Source of the DNA: Actinomyces succiniciruminis
GTDB lineage: Bacteria; Actinomycetota; Actinomycetes; Actinomycetales; Actinomycetaceae
Reading direction: 5' to 3'
Length of the DNA: 64,000 nt
NCBI RefSeq assembly: GCF_900002405.1
Contig: NZ_LK995542.1
Coordinates: 21,562 to 85,561, forward strand
Shown: positions 17,698-26,418 of the stretch, piece after piece
How the letters are laid out: each line of letters opens with the position of its first letter
How positions within the stretch are numbered: the stretch's first letter is position 1
Program-made: the position numbers and the translations under genes
The notes under the pieces: model-generated
Seen by the model: only the letters and a program-made list of their open reading frames with translations
What the model was told of the DNA's origin: nothing
Databases searched by the model: none

Positions 17698-19505
17698 GCA
17701 CTGCAGCCTCAGTTCCCATCACCACCCGAGCGGATTCCCTGCCGGGTGCCCGTCCGGGACGCCTGCCGGGGCTCGGAGCTGTGCTGCGCGCCGAGCTGGG
17801 GCGCAGCCGCCGCACCGCTACCTGGGGCATTCCGGTGGCGGTTGTGGTCTTCTCCCTGCACGCCCTGCTGGTGGCGCATGCCGCCCTTACCGCCGACGGC
17901 TGGAACGACGGCGTGCTGCCGTGGCTGAACCCCTACCCCGCCGCCTTCGCCCTGCCCATGGGGGCGTTGACCGGTGCCATGGCCGCCTGGCGCGAACGGC
18001 GCCACCGGGCGGGAGGGACCGCCTGGCGGGGCGTATCCCCGGCGTTGACCGTGGCGGCGCGCGTGATCGTACTGGCCGCCTCGGCGCTGGCGTCACAGGC
18101 GCTCCTCCTGGCCCCGATCGTCATCGACGCACTCATTCGCGGCGCCGGCTGGGGGCCGTGGTGCCAGTACCTGTTGTTCGCCCTGGTGATGTGGGTGTCG
18201 GTCACGGGGGCGAGCGTGTGGGGACTGGCGCTGGGCCAGTGGGTCGGCGGCATCGCCGTCGGGCTGGCCCCGGCGCTGGCGCTGGTGTGGTCGGCCGCGG
18301 GCGCGCTGCAGGCGGAGGCACCGACCTGGTGGGCGCGGCCGTGGACCTGGGCGATGCGCCCGACCCTGCCGCTGCTGGAGGTGCATGCCAACGGCATCTC
18401 CCTGGAGGCGGGCTCACCGGTGTGGGACTACCCGGTGGCGCCGGGTGGGCTGGGAAGTGCCGGGCTGTGCCTGCTCGGCGTCGGCGCGGTGCTGCTGGGC
18501 GCCCGGCGGGCAACTAGTTCGCTTGCGGGCGCGCACCGGGCGGTGGGGGCTCTCGCCGTTCGGCGCCTTTTCACTCTTCGCCCACGTTTCTGGGCGCGGA
18601 CACAGGCCGCCGAACCCGCCTCGACCGGTCTGCTGGATCCGATGCCCGCGCCGGTCTCTTCACCGGACGCCTCGAGCTCTGCGCCGTCCGGGCCCGTCGG
18701 ACCGGCGCCCACCCCGGGCCATGCTGTTCCCGCCGGGACGACGGCCGTAGCCGACCGAACGGCACACGCACCACAACACAGCCTGTCCCCTGCGGTTCTG
18801 GCCGGACTGACATCGCCGGGTTCACGCAGTGCCTTCCGGGCGGTCGGCCTCGGCCTGCCCTGGCGGCCGTGGGCGGTGCTGACGGCCGTGCTGCTGGGGC
18901 TCCTGGGACTGACGCAGGCGGTGTACTCCGCCGCTTACGCGCTGCCGCTGTTCACCCTTGCGGGCGCGCCGATTGCCGCCTGGGTGGCGGGGGCGACGGC
19001 GTGGCGGGCGCAGGCCGACGCCTGGCGGGGCCTGGTGTTGCGGGCCCGGCCGGCTGCTCTGACGGCGTCGACGTTGACCTGGGCGATGGCGCTGCTGGCC
19101 GCGGCGCTGATCCCGGCGTGGGCCATCGCCCGCCTGGGGGCGCCCTTGTTCCCCACCGACTCCGAACTGGGCGGACTGGGCGCGCCCGTGTACATGTTCA
19201 TGGTGATGCCCTTCGTCGTCTTCATGCTGGCGGCGCTCGCGCATGCGGTGGCGCAGGTGGCCGGCACGGCGGTGACGGTCGGCGTGGGTGTGGGCCTGTT
19301 CCTGATGGGCCTGATCATCGACGGCAACGAGGTGCTGGTGGCGACGCCGCTTTGGCAGCTGGCGCCGTGGGGATGGATTCAGACTGCCGCCACCTATCCG
19401 GTGCGCTGGGCCGCGATCGCGGCGGCGAGCCTGGCGATCGGCGTGGCCGCCTTCGCCGTCAGCGCCGCTCGCGGCCGCGCCGTCGCCACCCGGCAGACCG
19501 AATAG
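17694..19505 (+). CDS. ABC transporter permease, fused two-half membrane protein
   Basis: A 603-residue membrane protein with two blocks of helices (about 30-270 and 390-600) separated by a low-complexity A/P/S/T linker near residues 300-370. The arrangement looks like two ABC-2-type permease halves fused in one chain, which would suit the single ATPase encoded just upstream. No substrate can be inferred beyond exporter type. Its ATG overlaps the ATPase stop. Confidence 0.8.
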   Translation: MSTAASVPITTRADSLPGARPGRLPGLGAVLRAELGRSRRTATWGIPVAVVVFSLHALLVAHAALTADGWNDGVLPWLNPYPAAFALPMGALTGAMAAWRERRHRAGGTAWRGVSPALTVAARVIVLAASALASQALLLAPIVIDALIRGAGWGPWCQYLLFALVMWVSVTGASVWGLALGQWVGGIAVGLAPALALVWSAAGALQAEAPTWWARPWTWAMRPTLPLLEVHANGISLEAGSPVWDYPVAPGGLGSAGLCLLGVGAVLLGARRATSSLAGAHRAVGALAVRRLFTLRPRFWARTQAAEPASTGLLDPMPAPVSSPDASSSAPSGPVGPAPTPGHAVPAGTTAVADRTAHAPQHSLSPAVLAGLTSPGSRSAFRAVGLGLPWRPWAVLTAVLLGLLGLTQAVYSAAYALPLFTLAGAPIAAWVAGATAWRAQADAWRGLVLRARPAALTASTLTWAMALLAAALIPAWAIARLGAPLFPTDSELGGLGAPVYMFMVMPFVVFMLAALAHAVAQVAGTAVTVGVGVGLFLMGLIIDGNEVLVATPLWQLAPWGWIQTAATYPVRWAAIAAASLAIGVAAFAVSAARGRAVATRQTE

Positions 19506-19555
19506 CTCGCTCCCGCCGAGGCCGGCGCCGCCACGGCTTCACCCGCGCGAGCATG

Positions 19556-20377
19556 TCAGCCCAGGGCACGTGGCTGGTAGCGGGGCCAGTTGGAGGTGTC
19601 CACGGTGTAGCCCCACGCGGCGGCGTGCGCGAACCAGTCGGCCGGCAGCCAGGTGCGCCCCACCAGCTGGGGGTGCCCGGGCATGTACCGGGTCGCCCAC
19701 ATGACCAGCACCAGCTCCGCCCACTGGCCGCGCAGCTTCCACCGCGCCGAGCCGGAGGCATTGGCCGCCGCCATCACCACCTCACCCACGCCGGTCAGCT
19801 GCACCTCCTGCACGTCGGCGAAGGCGATCGGCATGACGCCCTCACCCGTACCCAGGTAGATGCCGTGAGTGGACACCGTCAGCCGGGCGTAGGCCAGGTG
19901 CCGCCACTTCTCCACGGCGTCGGCCTCGGCCGCCCGCTTGCGCCGGGAATTCAGATAGGCCTGCCCGCCGAAGAAGGCGGCGGTCAGCGCCAGCCCCACC
20001 GGCCCGCCGGCCAGGAAGAAGCCCCGGGAGGGGTTGTAGGTGGCGTCGCCACGCCGCCACACCAGCATCTCCGCATCGCAGGTGGCCAGCATGACCTCCT
20101 CACCGGAGAAGGCGGCGCGAATGGGATCGACCATCGGGGAGACGGGGTTGGGGCGGCGTCCCGCCCGCAGTGCGGTGAGCACGCCGGCGGTGTTCCACCA
20201 CACGAAGTCCTGCCCGGTCCAGGGCCGCTGCGGCGCCGGATGTGACGGGGCGGCGGGAACGACGTCGGCGGCCCGGGCGGGCACCAACTCGCCCGCGCCC
20301 GGCCCATGCGCGGCCGCACGCGAGGAGTGATCGTCTTCGGGCCGGAACGACCCCGGTGGCATAGGGGTGCCGGTCAT
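19556..20377 (-). CDS. Uncharacterised protein with a membrane helix
   Basis: A 273-residue protein I do not recognise. After a disordered A/P-rich N-terminus of about 50 residues it contains W-rich stretches (WTGQDFVWWNTAGVL), one hydrophobic segment (GFFLAGGPVGLALTAAFFGG) and a C-terminal globular part ending near W-P-R-Y-Q-P. The start is the ATG at 20377, overlapping the stop of the histidine phosphatase gene (ATGA), so the two are probably co-translated. The open frame extends further upstream, but only through the other gene. Confidence 0.65.
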   Translation of the reverse strand: MTGTPMPPGSFRPEDDHSSRAAAHGPGAGELVPARAADVVPAAPSHPAPQRPWTGQDFVWWNTAGVLTALRAGRRPNPVSPMVDPIRAAFSGEEVMLATCDAEMLVWRRGDATYNPSRGFFLAGGPVGLALTAAFFGGQAYLNSRRKRAAEADAVEKWRHLAYARLTVSTHGIYLGTGEGVMPIAFADVQEVQLTGVGEVVMAAANASGSARWKLRGQWAELVLVMWATRYMPGHPQLVGRTWLPADWFAHAAAWGYTVDTSNWPRYQPRALG

Positions 20378-21102
20378 GCGTCCCGCGTGGCGCGCTCGGC
20401 GTCGTCGGCGTTGGGCGTCTCGGCCTCGCCGGACCCGATGTTCTCGGCGGCGGCGGAGGTTCCCGGCACCATGTCCTCGGCGCGGCGCAGCAGGTCGCCG
20501 GCGGGCTCCCAGTAGGACAGCCCCACCAGGGTGCGCCCGTCGAAGGTGAGCGACGTCAGTGAGGCGAGCGCGCACTGGCGCCGCCGCGGGTCGTGGGCCA
20601 GCGGTCGCCCCTCCAGGTACAGGCGCAGCGCCCAAACGGGCAGTTGATGGGACACCAGCAGGGCCTCACGCCCCTCGACCTGCGGGATCGCCGCGCGGAC
20701 GGCATCGCTCATGCGGGCCACCAGCTGTGTGTACGGCTCCCCCCAACTGGGGCGCAGCGGGTTTATGTAGTAGCGCCAGTTCTCGGGGCGCGCCAGAATC
20801 TTCCGGTCCCGGTTCACGGGCACGCCCTCGAAGTGGTTGTCGGCCTCGATCAGACGCGAGTCGCTGGTTGGGGTCAGGCCGAAGGCGGCCGCGGTGGGGG
20901 CGCCGGATTCGCGCGCCCGCTCCAGCGGGGAGGTGATCACGGCGGCGATGTCGTGACCGGAGGCGGACAGGACGTCGGCTACCTGGTCGGCCATCTGCCG
21001 GCCGAGCTCGGAGAGGTGGTATCCGGGCAGGCGCCCGTAGAGCACGCCCTCGGGGTTGTGGACCTCGCCGTGCCGCATGAGGTGAATGGTGGTACGCGCC
21101 AT
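20374..21102 (-). CDS. Histidine phosphatase family protein (phosphoglycerate mutase-like)
   Basis: A 242-residue protein with the RHG catalytic motif near the N-terminus (IHLMRHGEVHNPEG), a conserved arginine in SPLERARES and the second catalytic histidine in LLVSHQLPVW. Members remove phosphate from metabolites or proteins using a phosphohistidine intermediate; the substrate here is unknown. The last 45 residues form an acidic tail not typical of the core family. The ATG at 21102 is chosen because the RHG motif is normally within the first 15 residues; the frame is open further upstream. Confidence 0.85.
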   Translation of the reverse strand: MARTTIHLMRHGEVHNPEGVLYGRLPGYHLSELGRQMADQVADVLSASGHDIAAVITSPLERARESGAPTAAAFGLTPTSDSRLIEADNHFEGVPVNRDRKILARPENWRYYINPLRPSWGEPYTQLVARMSDAVRAAIPQVEGREALLVSHQLPVWALRLYLEGRPLAHDPRRRQCALASLTSLTFDGRTLVGLSYWEPAGDLLRRAEDMVPGTSAAAENIGSGEAETPNADDAERATRDA

Positions 21103-21253
21103 GTCGCGATTCTTGCACGCCCCGATCGACGCTGGCGACGCCGGCCCGGCACACTCCGCCGACGGGCCCGCCCGCCACCGCGGCCTGCGCGCCCCGACGA
21201 CGCCGCCCTGTGCGCACCGTGCACCACCGCCCGGCGTCCCGTATGGTGCATCC

Positions 21254-22234
21254 ATGACGACTCGCAGCGCATGGGGTCTCGGCCTGGCGACCGTGACCGA
21301 CGACGGCAACACCCTGGATGTCTGGTATCCGCGGCCGGTCCTGGGCGAGGCGCCCGACGACGGCGACGCCGACCTGCTGGCCACGCTCAGTTCCATGGAG
21401 CGCCGCGACCCAGCCCGCGGCGTGCACACCACGATGGTGCGCACCTCCGCCGACCTGGACGACGCCCCGCAGACGGTGGCCGGCGCCTACCTGCGCCTGC
21501 ACATGCTCTCTCACCGCCTGGTGCGCCCGAACACGATCAATCTTGACGGCCTCTTCTCCCGCCTGCCCAACGTGGTGTGGACGTCGGCGGGCCCCTGCGC
21601 GGTGGAGAACTTCGAAGCCACGCGCATCCGCCTGCAGGCCTCCCTCGGCCGGCCCGTGCAGGTGCTGTCCGTGGACAAGTTCCCGCGCATGACCGACTAC
21701 GTGCTGCCCTCCGGGGTACGCATCGGTGACGCCGCGAACGTGCGTCTGGGCGCCTACCTGTCCGAGGGCACCACCGTGATGCACGGCGGCTTCGTCAACT
21801 ACAACGCGGGCACGCTCGGACGCTCCATGGTGGAGGGCAGCATCGCCCAGGGCGTGGTCGTCGGCGACGGCTCCGACATCGGTGGCGGTGCCTCCACCAT
21901 GGGTCTGCCCTCGGGCGGGGACGGACGCCGGGTGGCGCTGGGCGAGCGCTGCCTGTTGGGCGCCAACTCGGGCCTGGGGATTCCGCTCGGCAATGACTGC
22001 GTGGTTGAGGCCGGCCTGTTCGTCACCGCGGGCACCCGCGTGTCGCTGATGCCGCAGGGCGGGGTGGTGCCCGGCTCGCACGGGCTGTTCAAGGAGCCGC
22101 GCGTGGTGGCGGCCAGTGCGCTGGCGGGCGCGTCGAATGTGCTGTTCCGCCGCAACTCCCAGTCCGGGGCGGTGGAGGCGCTGTCCCGCGGCGGCAAGAG
22201 CATCGAATTGGATCCGCAGACCGCCTCCCGGTAG
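21254..22234 (+). CDS. dapD: 2,3,4,5-tetrahydropyridine-2,6-dicarboxylate N-succinyltransferase
   Basis: A 326-residue trimeric acyltransferase of the actinobacterial DapD type. It uses succinyl-CoA to succinylate tetrahydrodipicolinate in the lysine/meso-diaminopimelate pathway, needed for peptidoglycan. Left-handed beta-helix hexapeptide repeats run from about 155 to 290 (GVRIGDAANVRLGAYLSEGT, then GSIAQGVVVGDGSDIGGG). The start is the ATG at 21254; the open frame begins earlier but has no family resemblance there. Divergent from the phosphatase gene, with about 150 bases between them. Confidence 0.93.
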   Translation: MTTRSAWGLGLATVTDDGNTLDVWYPRPVLGEAPDDGDADLLATLSSMERRDPARGVHTTMVRTSADLDDAPQTVAGAYLRLHMLSHRLVRPNTINLDGLFSRLPNVVWTSAGPCAVENFEATRIRLQASLGRPVQVLSVDKFPRMTDYVLPSGVRIGDAANVRLGAYLSEGTTVMHGGFVNYNAGTLGRSMVEGSIAQGVVVGDGSDIGGGASTMGLPSGGDGRRVALGERCLLGANSGLGIPLGNDCVVEAGLFVTAGTRVSLMPQGGVVPGSHGLFKEPRVVAASALAGASNVLFRRNSQSGAVEALSRGGKSIELDPQTASR

Positions 22235-22251
22235 GGACTCGCAGGCCTCGC

Positions 22252-22285
22252 CGTGAACCGGGGCCCGGGCACCGCGGCGTTCACG
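22252..22285 (+). terminator. Possible terminator after dapD
   Basis: CGTGAAC and GTTCACG flank a GC-rich 20-base interior that can pair further, 18 bases after the dapD stop. There is no T-run, so this is only a candidate. Confidence 0.3.
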
Positions 22286-22444
22286 CCCGTACCCCCTAAA
22301 CGACCATTCTGCGAAACGTCGCCGGTCGCCATACAAGACGTACGCCCACCGACGCCCAGCATTTTGTGACACGCGTTACGATAAGCGTGTACCTGAACAC
22401 CCACGGGTGACGCCCGCAGGACATCGTCGTCGAGGGGAGCTCTG

Positions 22445-23245
22445 ATGCCCGCACAAACCCGCTCCCACACCCCGGACGCCGGCACCGCTGCACCGGCTGG
22501 CGCATCGCAGGCGCCCCCGCGCGGCGATCTGCCCGCACCGCGTCCGCAACACCGGCACCGCGTGTCCTACACGGCGCTGAAGACGACCATGGCGATCACC
22601 GGCACCATCATGGCGCTGTTCGTGCTCGTCCACATGATCGGCAACCTCAAGGCATTCCAAGGCGCCGAGTCCTACAACAACTACGCCGCCTGGCTGCGGG
22701 AGATCGGCTACCCGCTCGTCCCCCACGAGGGCGTGCTGTGGATTCTGCGGCTGGTGCTGGGCACCTGCCTGATCCTGCACGTGACGGGAGGCATCACCCT
22801 GTGGAGGCGCGGACGCAGCGCCCGCGGCTCCTTCCGCAGGCAGAACATGCGCCCGCGCACGCTCGGAGCCCGCAGCATGATCATCACCGGCGGCCTGATG
22901 CTGGTGTTTATCGCGGTGCACCTGCTCGACCTGACCATCGGCCGCCTGGTGGCGTCCGGCGGCTTCACGGCCGCCACCCACTCCGACGGGCAAATGACCG
23001 CCTACGCGTACGAAAACCTGATCGCCAGCCTGTCGCGCCCGCCCATGGCGATCTTCTACAGCCTGATCATGCTGCTCATCGGCGTGCACCTGGCGCAGGG
23101 GCTGTGGTCGGTCGTCAACGATCTTGGCGGCACCGGCACCCGGCTGCGCCGCGTCTGCCTGGTAATCGCCATCGCCGTCGCCCTGGCCATCGCCATCTGC
23201 AACGGCATGCTGCCCCTGCTGGTGCTGAGCGGAGTGATCGCATGA
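22445..23245 (+). CDS. sdhC: Succinate dehydrogenase/fumarate reductase cytochrome b subunit
   Basis: A 266-residue membrane anchor of the single-subunit (type B) succinate:quinone oxidoreductase. Five helices carry histidines suited to two hemes (LVHMIGNLKAF, LILHVTGGITLW, AVHLLDLTIG, GVHLAQGLW). It passes electrons between the iron-sulfur subunit and menaquinone. The start has an AGGGGAG ribosome-binding site. It is the first gene of a three-gene operon with ATGA overlaps, order C-A-B. Direction of catalysis in vivo (succinate oxidation or fumarate respiration) cannot be told from sequence. Confidence 0.9.
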   Translation: MPAQTRSHTPDAGTAAPAGASQAPPRGDLPAPRPQHRHRVSYTALKTTMAITGTIMALFVLVHMIGNLKAFQGAESYNNYAAWLREIGYPLVPHEGVLWILRLVLGTCLILHVTGGITLWRRGRSARGSFRRQNMRPRTLGARSMIITGGLMLVFIAVHLLDLTIGRLVASGGFTAATHSDGQMTAYAYENLIASLSRPPMAIFYSLIMLLIGVHLAQGLWSVVNDLGGTGTRLRRVCLVIAIAVALAIAICNGMLPLLVLSGVIA

Positions 23246-25200
23246 GCCCTGTACCGCCCCCGGTCGACAACCTCTACGACGTCGGCCCCGATCTGGACCC
23301 GCACCTGCCCGACTACCCGCCCGAGCAGGCCTGGACGCGCCGGCGCGACGAGTACCGGCTGGTCAATCCCGCCAACCGGCGGCGTCTGACCGTGATCGTC
23401 GTCGGCACGGGCCTGGCCGGCAGCGGGGCCGCCGCCACCCTGGGCCGCCTGGGCTACCGGGTGGAGTGCTTCAGCCTGCACGACCTGCCCCGGCGGGCCC
23501 ACTCCGTGGCCGCGCAGGGCGGGATCAACGCCGCCCGCGCCCGCAAGGTCGACGGCGACTCCCTGAACCGGTTCGTGAAGGACTCCGTCAAGGGCGGCGA
23601 CTACCGCGGCCGCGAGGCCGACGTGGTGCGCCTGGGGATGGAGTCGGTGCGGGTCATCGACCACATGTACGCCATCGGCGCCCCCTTCGCCCGCGAGTAC
23701 GGCGGCCAGCTGGCCACCCGCTCCTTCGGCGGCGTGCAGGTGTCCCGCACCTACTACACGCGCGGGCAGACCGGCCAGCAGTTGGAGGTCGCCTGCGCCC
23801 AGGCGCTCCAGGAGCAGATCGCCGCCGGAAGCGTGCACATGCACGCCCGCGCCGAGATGCTGGATCTGATCGTCGCCGACGGCCGCGCCCAGGGAATCGT
23901 CACCCGCGACCTGCTCACCGGCCAAATCCGGGCCTGGACGGCGCACGCCGTCGTGCTGGCAACCGGCGGCTACGGCTCCGTCTTCCACTACTCCACTCTG
24001 GCGATGGCCTCCAACGCCTCGGCCACCTGGCGGGCCCACCGCCGCGGCGCGGCCTTCGCCTCCGCCTGCATGGTGCAGTTCCACCCCACCGCCTTGCCGG
24101 TCAGTTCGCACTGGCAGTCCAAGACCACGCTGATGAGCGAGTCCCTGCGCAACGACGGGCGGATCTGGGTGCCCAAGCGGCCCGGGGACGACCGACCCCC
24201 GAACGACATCCCCGAGGACGAGCGCGATTACTACCTGGAGCGCAAGTATCCGGCCTTCGGCAACCTCACCCCGCGCGACGTCGCCTCCCGCAACGCCCGC
24301 GAGCAGATCGAGTCCGGGCACGGCGTCGGCCCGCTGCACAACTCCGTGTACCTGGACTTCCGCGACGCCCTACAGCGCCTGGGCAAGCCGGTGATCGCCG
24401 CCCGCTACGGCAACCTGTTCGACATGTACCTGGACGCCACTGGCGAGGACCCCTACGAGGTGCCCATGCGCATCGCCCCGGGTGCCCACTTCACCATGGG
24501 CGGCCTGTGGGTGGACTTCGACCAGATGTCCACCGTCCCGGGCCTGTTCGTGGGCGGGGAGGCGTCCAACAACTACCACGGCGCCAACCGGCTGGGTGCC
24601 AACTCCCTGCTGAGCGCCTCCGTGGACGGCTGGTTCACGCTGCCGCTGTCGGTGCCGAACTACCTGGCCGGGCTGGTGGGCACCGACGTGCTCGCCGACG
24701 ACGCCCCGGAGGTGACCGCCACCCTCGCCGATGCCCGCACCCGGGTGGAGCGGCTGCTGGCGGTGGGCGGCACGCACCGACCCGTCTGGTTCCACCGGCG
24801 CCTGGGCGAGATCCTGTATGCCGACTGCGGCGTGAGCCGCTCGGAGGCGGGACTGCGCCACGGGCTGGAGCAGGTGCGGGCGCTGCGCGAGGAGTTCTGG
24901 GCGGATGTGAAGATCGTCGGCGGGCCCGAACGGCTCAATCAGGAGTTGGAGAAGGCGCTGCGGGTGGCCGACTTCCTGGAGCTGGCCGAGGTGATGATCC
25001 TGGACGCACTGGATCGGCGTGAGTCCGCCGGGGCGCACTTCCGGGAGGAGTACGCCACCGCCGAGGGCGAGGCCAAGCGCGACGACGCCGACTGGTGCAC
25101 CGTGTCCGCCTGGCTGACCGACGCCTCCGGTCGGCACACGCGCCGCAGCGAGCCGCTGACCTTCTCGCTGGTACCGATGCAGGTGAGGGATTACCGATGA
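23242..25200 (+). CDS. sdhA: Succinate dehydrogenase/fumarate reductase flavoprotein subunit
   Basis: A 652-residue flavoprotein. The FAD-binding Rossmann motif is VVGTGLAGSGAAATLG near residue 55, and the histidine expected to carry covalent FAD is in RRAHSVAAQGGINAA. Substrate-site elements include FHPTALPVSS and LMSESLRNDGR, and the C-terminal FAD motif is GLFVGGEASNNYHGANRLG. It oxidises succinate to fumarate or the reverse at the cytoplasmic face. The start is the ATG at 23242 overlapping the sdhC stop; the longer open frame covers sdhC in another frame. Confidence 0.93.
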   Translation: MSPVPPPVDNLYDVGPDLDPHLPDYPPEQAWTRRRDEYRLVNPANRRRLTVIVVGTGLAGSGAAATLGRLGYRVECFSLHDLPRRAHSVAAQGGINAARARKVDGDSLNRFVKDSVKGGDYRGREADVVRLGMESVRVIDHMYAIGAPFAREYGGQLATRSFGGVQVSRTYYTRGQTGQQLEVACAQALQEQIAAGSVHMHARAEMLDLIVADGRAQGIVTRDLLTGQIRAWTAHAVVLATGGYGSVFHYSTLAMASNASATWRAHRRGAAFASACMVQFHPTALPVSSHWQSKTTLMSESLRNDGRIWVPKRPGDDRPPNDIPEDERDYYLERKYPAFGNLTPRDVASRNAREQIESGHGVGPLHNSVYLDFRDALQRLGKPVIAARYGNLFDMYLDATGEDPYEVPMRIAPGAHFTMGGLWVDFDQMSTVPGLFVGGEASNNYHGANRLGANSLLSASVDGWFTLPLSVPNYLAGLVGTDVLADDAPEVTATLADARTRVERLLAVGGTHRPVWFHRRLGEILYADCGVSRSEAGLRHGLEQVRALREEFWADVKIVGGPERLNQELEKALRVADFLELAEVMILDALDRRESAGAHFREEYATAEGEAKRDDADWCTVSAWLTDASGRHTRRSEPLTFSLVPMQVRDYR

Positions 25201-25952
25201 GAGTGGAACTGGAGATCTGGCGGCAGGACGGGCCACGCGCCCGCGGCCGCTTCGAGTCCTACACCGTGGACGACGCCGAGCCGGAGATGAGCCTGCTCGA
25301 GCTGCTGGACCGCCTCAACGACCAGATCATTGAGGGCGGCGGCGAACCGGTCGTGTTCGAGTCTGACTGCCGCGAGGGCGTATGCGGCATGTGCGGCTTC
25401 CTGGTCAACGGCAAGCCGCACGGACCGTTGGACAACACCCCCGCCTGCCGCCAGCACCTGCGGGCCTTCCCCGGAGTGACACACTTCCGCCTGGAGCCCT
25501 GGCGCTCGGCGGCCTTCCCGGTCATCCGCGACCTGGTGGTGGACCGCACCGCCCTGGACGAATTGATCCGCGCCGGTGGAACGGTGGACGTGGCCGCGGG
25601 CACGGCGCCCGACGCCGACTCCGTGCCGCAGCCCTATCAGCAGGCCGAGCAGGCGCTCGACTTCGCCGCCTGCATCGGCTGTGGTGCGTGCGTGGCCGCC
25701 TGCCCCAACGGTGCGGCCATGTTGTTCGCCGGGGCGAAGCTGGCGCATCTGTCGCTGATGCCGCAGGGGCGCCACGAGCGCTCCCGGCGGGCCCGGCGCA
25801 TGACGCAGGCGGTGGGCGAGCTGTTCGGCCCCTGCTCGCTGTACGGGGAGTGCGTGCCAGCCTGCCCGGCGGGCATCCCGCTGACGGCGATCGCAGCCCT
25901 GAACCGGGAGGCGCTGCGGGCCGGCCTGCGCGGGCGCAGCCGCGACAACTGA
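25197..25952 (+). CDS. sdhB: Succinate dehydrogenase/fumarate reductase iron-sulfur subunit
   Basis: A 251-residue iron-sulfur protein. The [2Fe-2S] ferredoxin loop is CREGVCGMCGF with a further cysteine in NTPACRQHL. The C-terminal domain has CIGCGACVAACPNG and CVPACPAGIP for the [4Fe-4S] and [3Fe-4S] clusters. It relays electrons between flavin and cytochrome b. The ATG at 25197 overlaps the sdhA stop. It is the last gene of the operon; base composition falls noticeably just downstream. Confidence 0.93.
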   Translation: MRVELEIWRQDGPRARGRFESYTVDDAEPEMSLLELLDRLNDQIIEGGGEPVVFESDCREGVCGMCGFLVNGKPHGPLDNTPACRQHLRAFPGVTHFRLEPWRSAAFPVIRDLVVDRTALDELIRAGGTVDVAAGTAPDADSVPQPYQQAEQALDFAACIGCGACVAACPNGAAMLFAGAKLAHLSLMPQGRHERSRRARRMTQAVGELFGPCSLYGECVPACPAGIPLTAIAALNREALRAGLRGRSRDN

Positions 25953-26137
25953 TCTTCGGGCACTGCCATACCCTGGATGGGCTTTCAGCCACACAGGAAA
26001 CGGACAATAACCTCCGACGAAGGTAAACACTATTGCTCGATGATTTACGCTACACCATTATCACGAAAAAAGCAGTCGGCCAGCCAGCAGCATAAACACA
26101 GGTAATGACCACATAGTGAGCTATCAACCAGAACTTC

Positions 26138-26190
26138 TAGACACCCTTCGTCCCACGACATAGTATACGAGCTGTCGGAACAAGCCGACA
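26138..26190 (+). promoter_or_regulatory. Candidate promoter and 5' hairpin of the peptide cassette
   Basis: TAGACA at 26138 and TAGTAT at 26161 are separated by 17 bases, a reasonable sigma70-like promoter about 55 bases before the peptide start. A small hairpin (TGTCGG / CCGACA, 26173-26190) would lie at the 5' end of the transcript. A second candidate, TTGCTC-17-CATTAT, begins at 26033. The rest of the 25953-26218 gap is AT-rich without a gene. Confidence 0.4.
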
Positions 26191-26218
26191 ACCTACCACC
26201 CTGAGGAGGAACGACAAT

Positions 26219-26329
26219 ATGAGTGACACCGATATCGTCGCCGAGGTAATGAGCGACATGCGCAGCCGCAATGCGGACCGCGCGCCACACGGATGCGGAG
26301 GCGTCTGCATCGGAAAGACACAGGGCTAG
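26219..26329 (+). CDS. Putative RiPP precursor peptide (36 aa)
   Basis: A 36-residue peptide starting MSDTDIVAEVMSDMRSRNAD and ending HGCGGVCIGKTQG. It has a very strong ribosome-binding site (AGGAGGA, 8 bases before the ATG). The N-terminal two thirds are charged and helix-prone, like a leader. The C-terminal third is short, glycine-rich and holds the only two cysteines, in a C-x3-C arrangement. A radical SAM/SPASM enzyme and a transporter follow in the same direction, the standard layout for a ribosomally made, enzyme-modified peptide. I do not recognise the family. Thioether formation at the cysteines is a guess from the enzyme class. Confidence 0.7.
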   Translation: MSDTDIVAEVMSDMRSRNADRAPHGCGGVCIGKTQG

Positions 26330-26353
26330 CACCGCAACAACGCGATATAGCCC

Positions 26354-26386
26354 GGTGGGCGCACCGAGACGATCGGTGCGCCCACC
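26354..26386 (+). terminator. Attenuator-like hairpin between peptide and radical SAM gene
   Basis: A perfect 13-bp stem (GGTGGGCGCACCG and complement) with loop AGACGAT sits 25 bases after the peptide stop and 32 bases before the enzyme start. No T-run follows. In peptide operons such a hairpin usually gives partial termination or protects the upstream message, so that precursor exceeds enzyme. Confidence 0.65.
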
Positions 26387-26418
26387 TCACTATTGCAGCG
26401 CAACACAGGAGATCAATC

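Noticed and set aside
26045-26332. A 95-codon Cys-rich frame on the minus strand over the RiPP precursor
   Set aside because: No ribosome-binding site, overlaps the promoter and the well-supported precursor frame, and has no domain.
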